DNA of 64,000 bases from assembly GCA_010279815.1 (NCBI GenBank), contig QEOQ01000658.1:285131-349130 (forward strand), given 5' to 3'. Below the pieces are notes generated by a model, which saw nothing but the letters and a program-made list of their open reading frames with translations, was not told where the DNA came from and searched no databases. The position numbers were made by a program, and so were the translations under genes. Each line of letters begins with the position of its first letter. Positions within the stretch are counted from its first letter, which is position 1. The stretch is from Brachionus plicatilis (lineage: Eukaryota > Rotifera > Eurotatoria > Ploima > Brachionidae). Shown piece after piece: positions 24,100-34,841 of this stretch.

Positions 24100-24713
24100 A
24101 TATAATTAATTTTTAATTTACTATAAATTTATTGACTTAATTGAATGTTGCAATAATTATGTAAGCCAAAACAATTATTTATTAAATTTTTTTCGAATTT
24201 AAATTTAAAAAAATCATAAATCAATAATAATGATTATCATTTAACAAATTTATTCTTTTTTTGAACACTTAAAAAAAATTAATTTTTTAATATTAACAAT
24301 TATGTTATTGACAGGAATTAAATTATAATTAACTAAATTCATTAATTTGTAATTAACTAAATTCTATTATTTTAAGTTGCATAAACAGAAAATTAACTCT
24401 AATTATTTGTTATTTTAAATTACCCAAGTGGAGATGATTTTTTTCGGAAGTATAGTAAATTACCTTCAGTTGAATTTAATTAAAATTTATTATTTGTTTA
24501 ACGAGCGTAGAAATTTTTAAAGCAAAAAATCAATAATTGCATCTCTTCAATTGCAGCCAAAAACTTAATGGGCTTTCACGTCTTTGGAAAATATAAAGAT
24601 TAAAACGTTTCAAAATTAAAGAGTTTAAATTTAAATTAAAAAAAAAGAAATACATTTGTATTTTTTTTGGGAATAAGAAACATATAAACTAAGATATTTT
24701 GAATTTGCACAAT
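24100..24713. other. Intergenic AT-rich sequence
   Basis: Nothing gene-like is seen between the SPT3 stop and the minus-strand open frames that follow. Confidence 0.5.
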
Positions 24714-25432
24714 TTAAAATTCATAGCTTAGTCGTTTTTTCATAAAGCTTATTTCGAATGACTTTTTCAATTCATTTTTTTTGTTATTAATGAGATAAAA
24801 TTCGGCACTGAATTTTGGAACAGAAATTTTAAATTGTAACATTAGCCTAAGAAATGTTCTGAAAAATTTTTCAGCTGATAACATTTTTGTATCACTCAAA
24901 TTTGGTCTCTTCAATAGCTCTGCATTTTAATTTTAATGATTTTTAGACCTAAAAAAATACTTATTTTTAATTAAAAATTTTTGTTTTCAATTTTTTCTCA
25001 AAAATCCACAATGTCATCAAAGGCTTCAAAAAAAATCAAATTAATAAAGATTTAACTTAAAAAAATTAAATCGATTATTAATTATTTGTTAATTAGTGAG
25101 ATAGTTTTTTTTGTTTGGTAAAAATTATCGTGTGCAGTATTGATTAAGGCCTATTATTAATTGAATATCTAAATTGTTTTTATTAATACCTAATTCAGTT
25201 TTAAAAAATACTTAAATTTAAATCATTCTTAATTATTCATTGTCTTTACACGGTCTTTTGTTTTTGTTGGAATATTATTTTCTTCGTCGCCATGAGCATC
25301 TTCTATATAGAGAGTAACGCCAAAATCAGTCCTATGAAGTAAGACGGATATCCGTTTGTTACACTTTGAGAATTTGAAAAAACGTTTTTCACCTGATTGA
25401 GTAAATATTGTATGTTTTTTACCCCATGCCAT
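24714..25432 (-). CDS. Hypothetical small protein, tentative two-exon model
   Basis: An ATG frame at 25432-25229 encodes MAWGKKHTIFTQSGEKRFFK... with plausible protein composition. A second minus-strand frame at 24919-24714 (RPNLSDTKMLSAEKFFRTFL...) follows a TGCAG acceptor. Joining a donor at 25251 to that acceptor keeps phase and would give 128 residues with a 332-bp intron. No family is recognised. The two frames could equally be separate or spurious. Confidence 0.3.
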
Positions 25433-25739
25433 TTCTTAAATTAATCCATTGTTAATTTCAATTAAGCAATCTTGCGATGATGAATATTTTTTGATTATTT
25501 TTATTTAATTAAATTCTTTAAATAGCTAATAAAAATTTTTTAAACCCTAAAATGTACAAACTAATTTAATTTTTTTAATTTACGACTTTTAAAAATTTCA
25601 TTAAATGGAAATTTGTTTTCTAAGTAAAATTTGTGTAATATGCAATTTTGATCTTGGATTTGAATTAATCATTAATGTTTCTTCAAACATATGAAAAGTT
25701 TAGCTAACTCTCCTAAGCATTTACATTTTTAAGCATTCC

Positions 25740-26164
25740 TAAGCATTTATATTTTTTAAAAATTTTCACCTTTTTTTATCATTAATTTAAATAATTTTAT
25801 TTAAATAAATTTAATTTAGTCTTGGTTTTAGTTCATTGTTTAAATTTTTTTTCAATTTCATTTATTTTATCACAATAGAAACTATCGACATAATCCAAAC
25901 AAAAATTTTATCAAATTAATAAATGAGGTAAAAATGTTTAAAAAGTAGCTCGAATTTAAATTAAAATAAAATAAAGGTTCTACCGAGATTTGAACTCGGA
26001 TCGCTGGATTCAAAGTCCAGAGTGCTAACCGTTACACCATAGAACCTATTGATACATTTCAAATTTATATTTGAGCTTCTTTTAAAAATTTTTACCTTTT
26101 TATCTTTAATATAAAAAATTTTAATAAAATAATTTAAATTTAGTCTTGGTTTTAGTGCAATGTT
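25740..26164. repeat. Detached unit of the tRNA-Gln repeat
   Basis: The sequence around tRNA copy 7 matches the 10355-10596 spacer almost word for word on the left and the 11689-11790 spacer on the right. It runs straight into the run of N, so the gap probably lies in more of the same repeat. Confidence 0.85.
25975..26046 (-). tRNA. tRNA-Gln (UUG), copy 7
   Basis: 71-nt body identical to the other copies, with T-rich 3' flank. Confidence 0.97.
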
Positions 26165-26854
26165 NNNNNNNNNNNNNNNNNNNNNNNNNNNNNNNNNNNN
26201 NNNNNNNNNNNNNNNNNNNNNNNNNNNNNNNNNNNNNNNNNNNNNNNNNNNNNNNNNNNNNNNNNNNNNNNNNNNNNNNNNNNNNNNNNNNNNNNNNNNN
26301 NNNNNNNNNNNNNNNNNNNNNNNNNNNNNNNNNNNNNNNNNNNNNNNNNNNNNNNNNNNNNNNNNNNNNNNNNNNNNNNNNNNNNNNNNNNNNNNNNNNN
26401 NNNNNNNNNNNNNNNNNNNNNNNNNNNNNNNNNNNNNNNNNNNNNNNNNNNNNNNNNNNNNNNNNNNNNNNNNNNNNNNNNNNNNNNNNNNNNNNNNNNN
26501 NNNNNNNNNNNNNNNNNNNNNNNNNNNNNNNNNNNNNNNNNNNNNNNNNNNNNNNNNNNNNNNNNNNNNNNNNNNNNNNNNNNNNNNNNNNNNNNNNNNN
26601 NNNNNNNNNNNNNNNNNNNNNNNNNNNNNNNNNNNNNNNNNNNNNNNNNNNNNNNNNNNNNNNNNNNNNNNNNNNNNNNNNNNNNNNNNNNNNNNNNNNN
26701 NNNNNNNNNNNNNNNNNNNNNNNNNNNNNNNNNNNNNNNNNNNNNNNNNNNNNNNNNNNNNNNNNNNNNNNNNNNNNNNNNNNNNNNNNNNNNNNNNNNN
26801 NNNNNNNNNNNNNNNNNNNNNNNNNNNNNNNNNNNNNNNNNNNNNNNNNNNNNN
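26165..26854. other. Assembly gap (690 N)
   Basis: A run of unknown bases. The two open frames predicted across it are artefacts. Confidence 1.
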
Positions 26855-27530
26855 ATGTCCTAATTTAAATAAAAATAAAATAAAATTATATAAAAATAAT
26901 AATTTTCATTTTTAGGATTTTTTTAATGAAAATTTAACAAATTATTTAGAATAAATTTTGAGTGTTTTTTTCGGTCACTTCATAAATAGCATACTTTGAA
27001 TGAATTATTGACTGTTAGAATTTTTAAAGCTAATCTCGAAATATTTTACTTCATATAAATTCCTTCAAAAAATGCTGATAAAAATATTACCAAAAAACAG
27101 GATTTGAAAAAACCATTGTGGTTAGTTCAGTGAACTTGGATTTTAAATTTAAAAGCTAGCTTAGTGTGGTTCAGTTTATTTTTTTTTGCTTGATTTTGTC
27201 TAGAATGTTATTTTATGATTATACTATATTGATATTATCATTATAACTCTTTTGATTTTTGATAAAAAAATTTGTAAAAAAAGACTTGGAGAAATTTTAT
27301 TGAAAAATGGTGAAAATTTGTTAGAAGCCATGTCATAAATCTTTTTAGCTAAGGAATATGCTGAAATTTTAAATAAATGCATTTTAATTGAAGAAAAAAT
27401 TTATTTTTCACCTCATATTTAATATTTACTTGATAAAACCAAAACTAGTTAGGGTAAAAAAAGTCTCGATATTTTCTCTAGTCCCTTAACTAAAACACAA
27501 GGTCAAATTTATGGTCATTCAAGCGTTGTC
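26855..27530. other. Intergenic AT-rich sequence
   Basis: No gene is visible. The promoter of the next small gene lies at its right end. Confidence 0.5.
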
Positions 27531-27532
27531 TT

Positions 27533-27540
27533 TATATAAA
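27533..27540 (+). promoter_or_regulatory. TATA box of small gene at 27579
   Basis: TATATAAA 39 bp before the ATG, a spacing that allows a short leader. Confidence 0.45.
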
Positions 27541-27578
27541 GAAAATAAAAAATTCTTAAATTCTTTTAATAAAACACA

Positions 27579-27932
27579 ATGTTTGGTCTAAATACACAAA
27601 AAAAGCTAGACAATTTAAAGTTAATGTATGAGAGAAATCAAGACCCGTATCCAAATTTTGATCAAAGATTCATTGGGTCCTGTAATCCGTATATCTTGGA
27701 TGAATTGAACTTCAACGAGTTTTGCCAAAATTTACCATTATACATTGTTAATAGTATGTCGAAACAAAATTTTTTAAACTACTTTAGCCACAATGACAGC
27801 AATCAAACAATGTCAAGTTTTTCTTATTTGAATAATTTAAAAAATCCATGCATTCATTCTCAAATGAATGCATCGAATGGAGACTTCTCGTTGGGCTCGA
27901 AATTTTTCATTCATAATCAGACAAATATTTAG
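27579..27932 (+). CDS. Hypothetical 117-residue protein
   Basis: An ATG frame (MFGLNTQKKLDNLKLMYERN...) of 117 codons rich in Asn, Phe and Ser. No signal peptide, membrane helix or known domain is seen. A TATA box lies just upstream and AATAAA at about 27973 after the stop, which supports a short intronless gene. It sits 150 bp before another small gene on the same strand. Confidence 0.5.
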   Translation: MFGLNTQKKLDNLKLMYERNQDPYPNFDQRFIGSCNPYILDELNFNEFCQNLPLYIVNSMSKQNFLNYFSHNDSNQTMSSFSYLNNLKNPCIHSQMNASNGDFSLGSKFFIHNQTNI

Positions 27933-28038
27933 ATAATATGTTTTTTTTATTTTTTAGCTGAACTTTTATTTGAATAAACTTTTATTTTAAAGTTCATCTT
28001 TGTTTTATTAATAGAACATATACAAAATGTATTTCCGG

Positions 28039-28046
28039 TATAAAAT
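28039..28046 (+). promoter_or_regulatory. TATA box of secreted protein gene
   Basis: TATAAAAT 36 bp before the ATG at 28082. Confidence 0.45.
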
Positions 28047-28081
28047 ATGTTCGACTTTTGAATTTTAAAACCTTAAAAAAG

Positions 28082-28747
28082 ATGAAAACAAGATTTTTGG
28101 CTCTAATTTGGGTATTGAGTGTAGTGTCAGCCAAAAAATATGAATCATTTTATGACCAGCCAGGCATGAGATACTACTACAGTTATCATCCTTATAAAGA
28201 ATACAGTCGCTCATTTAAAGAATCTTACAAGCGTTCCCTAAACCAATCTGCAACCCAAATTGTTAATCTAGTTTTCAAAGGCGAAAGTCAGAATTTGGTA
28301 AACTGCACTCATGATTCACTGACAAATTGTCTTCATTGTGTAGGACCATTAACTGAGTTAAATTGCACGTCAATTATTGATTTCAAACAATTGGAAAATA
28401 TTTATTTAGAAACTTTGGCTCTGGGACAATTATCGCTGAGCAAATTTGGCGTTTCTTCTCAATATGTCAAATTTAAAATGAATCCATTCAGCAAGAAAGA
28501 AAGTAATAGAACAACAATTGTCTATGACTACATAATTCCAATATATGGCTACGGAATTGATGTTTATGTAAATGTAACTCAACAACCTAACAAGACTGAA
28601 GCAGAAAACGAGCCAAAATTATTATCTGAACCGGAGTATATTTGCTTTAATGAATTAATTAGCATTTTGAATGAGTCGAAATTTTTTTACAATATGAGAG
28701 TTGTATCGGAAGCAATCAATCAAACATTTCAAAAACTGATTTTTTAA
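28082..28747 (+). CDS. Predicted secreted glycoprotein, unknown family
   Basis: The ATG at 28082 is chosen because it puts a clean signal peptide first (MKTRFLALIWVLSVVSA, then cleavage before KK); an in-frame TTG at 28058 is not a likely start. 221 residues. The mature part has a Tyr-rich N-terminus (RYYYSYHPYKEYS), several NxT/S sites (NQS, NCT, NRT, NVT, NKT, NES, NQT) and five cysteines: C-x6-C-x2-C-x8-C in the middle (NCTHDSLTNCLHCVGPLTELNC) and one near the C-terminus. No membrane anchor. Context, a TATA box and 3' AATAAA motifs fit a short intronless gene. Function unknown. Confidence 0.65.
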   Translation: MKTRFLALIWVLSVVSAKKYESFYDQPGMRYYYSYHPYKEYSRSFKESYKRSLNQSATQIVNLVFKGESQNLVNCTHDSLTNCLHCVGPLTELNCTSIIDFKQLENIYLETLALGQLSLSKFGVSSQYVKFKMNPFSKKESNRTTIVYDYIIPIYGYGIDVYVNVTQQPNKTEAENEPKLLSEPEYICFNELISILNESKFFYNMRVVSEAINQTFQKLIF

Positions 28748-29168
28748 ATTTTCAATTAGTTAATTGTTTAATAAATAATTAAATAAATATTAATATTATA
28801 TATATCGAATTTCATATTTTTACTTATTGTAGTTCTTTATGTAGTTATTGTAGAGATAATTTTAGGTCAAATTCATGTCAAATTAATGAGACATAATAAT
28901 TTTTATGCTTCAAATTAAATAGTGAAATTTTTATATTTTCTTTTGAAGTAGTAATCAAAATTCTTACAGATTTAAATTATTCCCTAAGAAATGGAAGGCT
29001 GAAATGGATCAAATTTAACCCAACCCAAGCCTATTAAAACTTTTTTAAAGGTCGAATTCGAATTAAAAAATAAATATAAAATAAAACTTGGTTTATCAAT
29101 ATCAAATCTTTATAAATCAAAAATAAAAAGAATGATTTCGAAAATGTTTTATGATAATAAAAAATTTG
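28748..29168. other. Intergenic sequence
   Basis: 3' flank of the secreted protein gene with AATAAA motifs. No other feature is seen. Confidence 0.5.
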
Positions 29169-29240
29169 AGGTTCTACCGAGATTTGAACTCGGATCGCTG
29201 GATTCAAAGTCCAGAGTGCTAACCGTTACACCATAGAACC
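29169..29240 (-). tRNA. tRNA-Gln (UUG), copy 8
   Basis: 71-nt body identical to the other copies, but its flanks do not match the array spacers, so it is either older or placed by another route. A T run follows on the minus strand. Confidence 0.97.
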
Positions 29241-30225
29241 TTTCTTATCTCTTCATCTAAATTTAAATAATTTTAATACAAAACATATTGTTCATCTAAA
29301 TTCTCAATAGTTTTAAGGCTTTAACTTTTTTAGCATAACTATTGAATGGATCATTGTATCAAAATAATTAATGTATTTTCTTAATCCATGAAAACTTTTC
29401 TATCAGACGGTATATAAAATTCATTTTTCAATGAGGCGATTTTCCGGGGACATTTTTGTATAAAGGTGAATAGCAATATCATTGGCCTTTTTTAAAAAAT
29501 AAGTAACATTTAAATTAGCTAATAATTATTTTTTTAATATCTAAAATAACCTGTATATAAAATTCCATAGCTCTCTGATAAAGGGAAGCAGATTTTCTTT
29601 AGTGTTAAAAAAACGATCATTACTTTTTGAACACCTGTTATTTGCTAACCCCTTCTAATAAATATTTTACCTTAGTTTAGGAACTTTCATTAAAGTACTT
29701 TAAAATTGAAGCCTCAAAAATTTCAGGAAATTTAAACCGACTAAAAGAAAATCTTAAGAATAATCTGATTTATAATGATTTTATATCTGATTTTATTTGG
29801 TTATGTATTCACAATTTAATATTTAAACATTACAGAATTTTTTTAAAATCAACTAATTCAGTGTTAAAAAAATGTGTGAAGTTTGGTCCAAGTTATCATG
29901 ATCTCAAACTTTTATGTCTTTTTCTATTTTCGAACTTTTTCTTCTTACAAGACTCTTTACTTACAAGACTAAATATTTAATTGGCCGAAACTAAAAAAGA
30001 TAATTAAAGATCAACTAATTAAAATTTTTTTTTTAAAGTTTTTATTTTTTTTATATTAAAATATGAATTTTAATAATTCAATTTAACGAAAAAAATAAAT
30101 TAAATGTATTTTAATTAATAAAAAATTAAAGATAACTTGAAGCAATTAGATTAAGTTTAAATTGGCTTTCATTCTAGATATTTCAAAGAAATTCACCAAA
30201 AGTTAATTGGGTTATTTTATTTACA
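29241..30225. other. Intergenic AT-rich sequence
   Basis: No gene or clear repeat is recognised. Confidence 0.5.
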
Positions 30226-30328
30226 GTACTGATTCGTCAAGTGGAATTTACGTAAAATTACGTAAATTTACGAAAGTTTACGTAATTTTACATAAATTTT
30301 CGTAAATTTCGAACGAATCAGTACTGTA
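30226..30328. mobile_element. 103-bp palindromic mini-MITE
   Basis: Inverted ends CAGTACTGATTCGT are flanked by TATTTA on both sides (likely target duplication). The interior consists of TTACGTAAAATTACG-like words able to fold into a hairpin. Related TACGTAA words occur in repeats at 1900, 6640, 15360 and 16075. Confidence 0.65.
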
Positions 30329-30902
30329 TTTAAATAACTATTTGAAAAATGAAAGGTTCAATCACCACAACTAGTTCCAGTCCGAGGTCCTGACTTTCTG
30401 GGACTAAGACATACTAGACCTGGATGGCGATAATGACTGATAATTATGGACTGGACCTGGTACGTTTACTTGCGATCGCCAGCCAACACTATTCAAAAGT
30501 CAAAGTTGACTTTGCCTTTGCGCATTTTAAGTTAATTGTTGACTCTTGATTTCAATTGTGTCTATTTCATATTTCAATTTATTTCCTTTTTTTATCTTTA
30601 ATTTATCTGGAACTTTATTTCAATTAAATTTCGCTTTGATTGAATTAATTTTTGAAAACAAAAATGTTTTTATCTTATTATTATTTAAAATTGTGGCCGA
30701 AAACATTGCGACTACTTTTCAAACTCAATCGGCGAATTAAGTTAAAATTTGATTATCTTGAAAAATTTTATTCTTGCTTAAAAAATATATATTTAAATAA
30801 TGTATAAAAAATGATCCTATTTATTTAATTTGAGATATTTTTCCTGCATACTCTCCACTATTATTCAAATTTTTGAAATCGATTTTTTTTTAAGTATCCA
30901 AC
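30329..30902. other. Intergenic sequence
   Basis: 30360-30540 is less AT-rich than its surroundings and has no identifiable coding content. The open frame at 30546 looks like chance sequence. Confidence 0.4.
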
Positions 30903-30908
30903 ATTTAT
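30903..30908 (-). terminator. Polyadenylation signal of MASK-like gene
   Basis: AATAAA on the minus strand about 50 bp after the stop codon at 30960. Confidence 0.6.
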
Positions 30909-30959
30909 TGATAAATAAGTTAAAATTAAATCATAAAAAATAAAATTATATTCGTTCCA

Positions 30960-33079
30960 TTAATACCGATACTGTTGCTGAGGAAAAACATTTCCGACCG
31001 TCGATTGTAACACCATGTTCGGCTGAGACTGCTGAGTCATCTGAATACCGTAGCCACCATTGAGCCCAAAGTTATTGCTGTAACCATAATTGTGGTAAAC
31101 ATAATTAGAATTCAAAAAAGGAATAGCTGCTTCTTGTTGATAATAGGCATTGTAATTGTACCATTGATTGGTTTGAACTTGTGTAGGGTAACCGATGGTC
31201 ATTGCTTTTCTAATTGTTTCATTTGGTTGCTTCTGACTGGCAATTGGGTTTACCAGAGCATATTGCTTTTGGGTATTGCTGCTGCTGCTGTTGCTGCTGT
31301 TTGTTTGCTGAAGCCTTCCATTTCGTTCATATCCAATTGGTTTGCTCACCGCCACATTACTGCACGTATCTGTGGTGTCTATTTTGTCTATATTTGCCGA
31401 TGATGTGGACACAAATGGCGACAAACGATCCAACAAGTCGTTTTCGCTCAAAGACCATAACTGACTGATTGCATCAAAAACACTTGCTTGCTGCTTTTGT
31501 TCTAATTTGGTAGATGACGATGAAGAGGCCGACGAAGAAAAAGAACCAACCGATTGACTAGAGTACATGGGAGTTGAAGGCGGCGCGTTCATTTGCTTGC
31601 CACTGTTCGCTTCCAACTTCAACTCTTCTAGTTTTTCGACAATATTGTCATTTTTAAACGGAGAAACCACCGAAACAGGCCTGTAGGTGTTGTTGGATGC
31701 TAAAATTGGCTGCGGCAAGGCTTTGGCCTTTTGATTTGCTACTTGAGTCGAGAATGTTTTGACCTGTTGGCTCGAAGTTGGCTTTTTAGCTACTGCTTCG
31801 GCAAAATTCCTCGGCTTGTATGCTGGCACATTGATCTCAACTCTACTTGCTACTACAGGCTCGACTTGAGGCGCTGGATTTTGTTTTGCAACTTTGAAAA
31901 TCTTTTTTGTCTTGGACTCATTTTTGGTCGCTTTTGACTCACTTTTTTGCGCCGCTTCTCCTGGCAGCAGATATGTTAAGCTTGCTTGAGGATCGTTAAT
32001 TAAAGTGTGCAGCAGCTCCAAAGCAAACTCGACGCATTCCATTGTGTCGGCTCCAATTTCCACAGTGTACTTGTCCAATTTTAATGTTGCGCTGGTTATT
32101 TTCTCTATAAGTGTTAAGTTGGAGTTTTTTGTTCCCACCACTCGGCAAAATATGTCTTCTGGTACAACAATTCTTTGGAAATTTCTCGATTTCTTAGGAA
32201 TGTCGTCAAAATCATCTAAAACGTTTAGTTTATCAAATTTTGGCCTGTCCATATTGAAGTCGTCCAATGAATCCAATTTGGCTCTAGAATTAACTTTAAC
32301 TGGCTCAAAATCGTCCAGATCATTCAATTTACCAAATGTCTCTGGTTCGGAAAAATCGTCCAAATCTCCTAGAGTTTTAACATTTTGGTCTTTTTGCTCT
32401 GATTGTTCCAAATCTTCTTTGGATGATTCAACTGTTGATTCTGATTTGTATTCATTTCTCGATGGTTTGTTGGTGTTTTGCTTATTGCTTTTCTTCTTGT
32501 TCTTCTTTTTTTTGTTTGGTTTGGTCTGATTTTTTTGGCTTTGGTTTTGGGACTGGGAATTTTTTTTACTTGATGTGACGATTTTTTGCAGCTGCCTCTC
32601 AAGCTCTTTCTCTGCCTGTTCTTTGGCTTCTTTGTTCAATTTTTTGCGTATCAATTTCAAGTCCTTTCCTTTTTGATTTATAATCTCGTTCACATTTACC
32701 GTACTTGTCGTAGTAGTTGTATTAGAGGAAGTGGTAGAGGCCGTAGTTGACAGTCTGTCCATGTTTTCTTCTTTTTGTAACTTTTTGAGCTTTTTTTTAA
32801 GCTTTCTTTTGTCTTTTTTGCGTTGTGCCGCGCTTTTCGGAACTTGATTTGATTCAAAATTTTCCAACTGATGGAAAAAATCTATAGGTCTCAATTCTTC
32901 TTTTGGCAATTTTATCGAATGACCTGGGCAGCATGTTTCATGTCCATGAAAGTGTTCTTGGTCAGTATACAATTCTTGGTCGTCGTCATCAAAATTATCT
33001 TCATTTTCTTCATCGTCATAATCTTCATCGTCTTCTTCAAATTGATGATCTTCTTCCTCTTCATTTTCAATGTCATATT
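30960..33079 (-). CDS. MASK C-terminal paralogue without ankyrin repeats (first exon not identified)
   Basis: One exon of 705 codons. It begins in mid-codon at a TTTCTAG acceptor (33080), so an upstream exon must exist. The order matches the end of the MASK protein at 40713-51316: a Lys-rich coiled segment (AAQRKKDKRKLKKKLKKL), LDDF motifs repeated four times (residues about 230-295), a KH-like domain (about 300-375: IVVPEDIFCRVVGTKN ... LLHTLINDPQASLTYLLPG), then NFAEAVAKK and KPIGYERNG and a Gln/Asn-rich tail. A very acidic N-terminal run (EEEEDHQFEEDDEDYDDEEN) precedes it. Ankyrin repeats are absent. The KH loop reads GTKN instead of a basic GxxG. In MASK proteins this part binds RNA or partners; here the role is unknown. 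It may be the second half of a chimera with the INTS8-like gene upstream. Confidence 0.75.
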
Positions 33080-33244
33080 CTAGAAAGCAGAAAATAAAAT
33101 TTTAGTTTTTTTTCTTTTCAATGTGACACAAAAAGATCTAAAAAAATATATTAAAAAAAAGTGGTCTAATTTTTTGAGTTTGAATTAGAAAATGTATCCA
33201 AAATTGAAATAGCAATGAAAAAGTGCCATGTTTCAAATATTTTT

Positions 33245-33632
33245 TTCAGTGGAATTGTGAAATTCAAATAAAAATTGAACAAAAATTCTTCCTTTTTTAA
33301 TGAATTAAAATTAAAGTTAATAAAATATACTTAAAAAATTAATGCAACAAAGTGCCTTTGTAGCACCTTTTTTACTTAAAATAATTTTTCTCATGTTTTA
33401 ATAAGACAAAAAATAAAATTTCAATAAAATTTATATTGATTATTGGATTAATTTACTAAAAAAAAAAAAGAAAATAATGATTTAATTCTATAGATTTAAG
33501 GTTAAAAAGGTGCATAAAAGTAAAGTGCACTTTGATAAGTATATTCTATTAACTTTAATTTTGATTCATAGAAAAGAAGATTTTGTGTTCAATTTGTATT
33601 TGAATTTCAGAATACCTTTTTCAGTTTCACAT
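33245..33632. repeat. Foldback element A
   Basis: Left arm (33247-33440) and right arm (33450-33630) are inverted copies: TGAAATTCAAATA and TTAAAGTTAATAAAATATAC on the left return as complements on the right. No coding content. Same family as 34262-34612 and the arms at 15590 and 16655. Confidence 0.65.
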
Positions 33633-33749
33633 AAAAAAATAATTTTAAGTTAATATTAAAAGCATTTTCATAATTGAAATTAAACTCTTAAGTGAATCTA
33701 GAATAAGTTAAATTTTAATTTGGAAATTCTTTTCTTAAATTTTAAATAA

Positions 33750-33835
33750 TTTATTTATTTATCTGAACCGAGCTAATGCTCCTTCGAAATAAAATTATGT
33801 GAAAAAATAAAGTTAAATAAGTTAAAATAAAAAAA
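33750..33835 (-). repeat. LINE 3' tail remnant
   Basis: TTATCTGAACCGAGCTAATG followed by A-rich sequence repeats the tail of the LINE copies at 18783 and 51905. Confidence 0.5.
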
Positions 33836-34261
33836 AAAAATAAATTATTCATTTAGATTTAAATTTATATTAAATCTTTGAAAAACAGGGTCGAGTCGGT
33901 CAGGTGAACCAAAGATCACCAATTATGCGAACAATTTTTGTTCTCGGGTCTTATGAAATATTATTTAAACTAATTTTTTTGTTTTCGTAAGGGTGGATAA
34001 ATTTTAGATTAGGTGAACAATATTGAGGATTATCATATCACAGATCCAAAGTCAAAATTTATAAAAAAAAATTAATGCTTGCAATATTATCTTAAAATTA
34101 TTTATTTATTTGAAACTGAAAAAAATACATGAAACGTCGCACTTTTTCATTGATATTTCAACATTGGATACATTTTGTAATTCATACACAAAAAAATTAA
34201 CCAAGTTAAATATGAATTAATAATTTTTTTGTCACTTTTATTTTTATTTATTTTTAAATTT

Positions 34262-34612
34262 GGTATTATGAAATTCACAAGCAAATTGAACCGAAATTCT
34301 CCATTTTTTGATAAATTGAATTAAAGTTAATAAAATATTCTTAAAAAAAGTGCAACATATTTTGTTGCACCTTTTTTTCCAACAAAAAAAATTTCTGATG
34401 TATAAAAAGACAAAAAATTAACATCAAAAAGTTTTAATTTGATTATTGATTTGATTAACAAAAGAAAAAAAGATTTTATTTTAAGTAAAAAAGGTGCAAA
34501 AAAGTATGTTGCGCTTCGTGGTTGTATTTTTTTTAAATATTTTTTATCACTTTAATCTTAATTTATCAAACTTTGACGATTTTTGTTCAATTTCTATTTT
34601 AAATTCACAACA
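34262..34612. repeat. Foldback element B
   Basis: Arms share ATTAAAGTTAATAAAATATT and AAAAAGTGCAACATA on the left with complements on the right (from about 34485). Related to element A. A further segment beside it (34100-34190) is an inverted copy of 33178-33250. Confidence 0.65.
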
Positions 34613-34841
34613 CCTAAAATTTTTTAAATTTAATTGTACAAAAGCCCTTAATTATTCTAAATTATATTTATTAGTCAATTCTACTAAGATCAAAGAATAT
34701 TTTTTTCCTACTCATTTTGTCATTATCAAAAAGTGTTTATATTGGACTCCGAGAGATCATTAGCCCGTTGTCCCATCGGACACAGTCCATTGTATTGCAT
34801 TGTAATCAAGTTTTTTGTTGGAAAATAAATAGGAGAAAATC

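Noticed and set aside
26146..26915. Long open frames across the N run
   Set aside because: They are only unknown bases read as open sequence.
30546..30740. 64-codon open frame
   Set aside because: Starts at a non-ATG codon, Phe/Leu/Ile-rich, no promoter or family; consistent with chance.
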